Positions 63,771 through 64,000 of a stretch of DNA of 64,000 nucleotides are shown here, piece by piece. Source of the DNA: Onishia taeanensis. GTDB taxonomy: Bacteria; Pseudomonadota; Gammaproteobacteria; Pseudomonadales; Halomonadaceae. Positions within the stretch are counted from its first letter, which is position 1. Each line of letters starts with the position of its first letter. Position numbers and translations under genes: made by a program. The DNA is taken from positions 236,790-300,789 of the forward strand of contig NZ_QLSX01000004.1 in NCBI RefSeq assembly GCF_003268885.1, given 5' to 3'. The notes below the pieces were generated by a model. The model had not been told where the DNA came from, made no database searches, and was given only the letters and a program-made list of their open reading frames with translations.

Positions 63771-64000
63771 ATGCTGACACCGTCTCTTATGCACCATTTA
63801 TCGATCGTTCCCGACTTCCGACAGGCCTGGAAAGTGCAGCATCAGCTGTCGGACATCTTGTTCCTGACGGTCTGCGCGGTGATATGTGGTGCTGAAGGTT
63901 GGGACGAGATAGAGGATTTTGGCCACGCGAAGCTCGACTTTCTCCGCCAGTACGGTGATTTTGAGGCTGGCGTGCCGAGCCATGACACCCTGGCCAGGGT
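63771..64000 (+). mobile_element. ISAs1-family insertion sequence, 5' part of transposase, cut by window end
   Basis: The open frame beginning ATG at 63771 encodes [20 protein letters not shown] and continues with [39 protein letters not shown] and HDTLARV in outline. These are the DDE_Tnp_1-associated N-terminal blocks of ISAs1/H-repeat transposases (SIxxDYRQAWKVxHKLSDIL in E. coli). About 76 codons are present and no stop is met before 64000. The left end of the element should lie between 63728 and 63771, but I could not define its terminal inverted repeat without the right end. Confidence 0.92.

Overview
The window reads as a contiguous piece of a high-GC gammaproteobacterial chromosome. 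Gene content and gene order (PTS-Ntr enzyme I next to rppH; nudE-yrfG-hslR-hslO-pckA; nrdR-ribD-ribBA-ribH-nusB-thiL-pgpA; tesA divergent from ybbA-ybbP), together with glucosylglycerate-type compatible-solute genes, point to a halophile of the Halomonadaceae (Halomonas or a near relative). That assignment is inference from protein resemblance and synteny, not from a search. No rRNA, tRNA or CRISPR array was recognised. Both ends cut genes: a 5'-truncated NRDE/TANGO2-family gene on the left and a 3'-truncated ISAs1-family transposase on the right.

Layout. 1-7.9 kb: NRDE protein, ptsP-rppH, a HAD-IB phosphatase, a malate:quinone oxidoreductase with a long hairpin-rich leader, the sigma-70 regulator rsd, dsbB. 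7.9-14.7 kb: gshA, tex, a chemoreceptor with a good sigma-28 promoter candidate, and a Tat-exported methionine sulfoxide reductase B. 14.8-19.4 kb: pckA, hslO, hslR, yrfG and divergent nudE, in the E. coli order. 19.4-26.5 kb: a Gfo/Idh/MocA oxidoreductase, a 35-codon small gene with its own hairpin terminator, ilvD, and thiBPQ. 26.6-36.1 kb: lon (sigma-32-like promoter), a DUF945 protein, and a leftward nrdR-to-pgpA row of cofactor genes that lacks a riboflavin synthase gene and carries a RibBA whose cyclohydrolase half is degenerate.

36.2-47.5 kb mixes two physiological themes. A GH13_18 sugar phosphorylase (36.3-38.0 kb), a GT81-type glucosyl-3-phosphoglycerate synthase and an MpgP-like phosphatase (45.3-47.4 kb) could make and recycle the osmolyte glucosylglycerate. 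Between them lies a sulfide/persulfide operon: persulfide dioxygenase, type II sulfide:quinone oxidoreductase, SulP transporter, DUF2892 protein and two YeeE/YedE-type membrane proteins, preceded by a perfect 8+8 bp palindrome. 47.8-52.8 kb: gluconokinase, a three-part TRAP transporter and a FadR-type GntR regulator, together suggesting gluconate (or related sugar acid) uptake. 52.9-62.9 kb: glyA, a two-domain PPK2 polyphosphate:AMP phosphotransferase, ybbA-ybbP with divergent tesA, an EamA exporter, a SelT-like redox protein and an MFS transporter. 62.9-64 kb: a short LOV blue-light photoreceptor close to PpSB1-LOV, a 47-codon small gene with its own promoter and two leader hairpins, and the incoming IS.

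Most of the window is ordinary housekeeping sequence. The parts most worth follow-up are the short LOV gene with its flanking dyad, the two unannotated small genes (20665-20772 and 63584-63727), the missing ribE plus degenerate RibA domain, the sulfide operon operator, the glucosylglycerate make/recycle set, and the double-hairpin leader of the mqo gene. I did not find a convincing new defence or mobile system.
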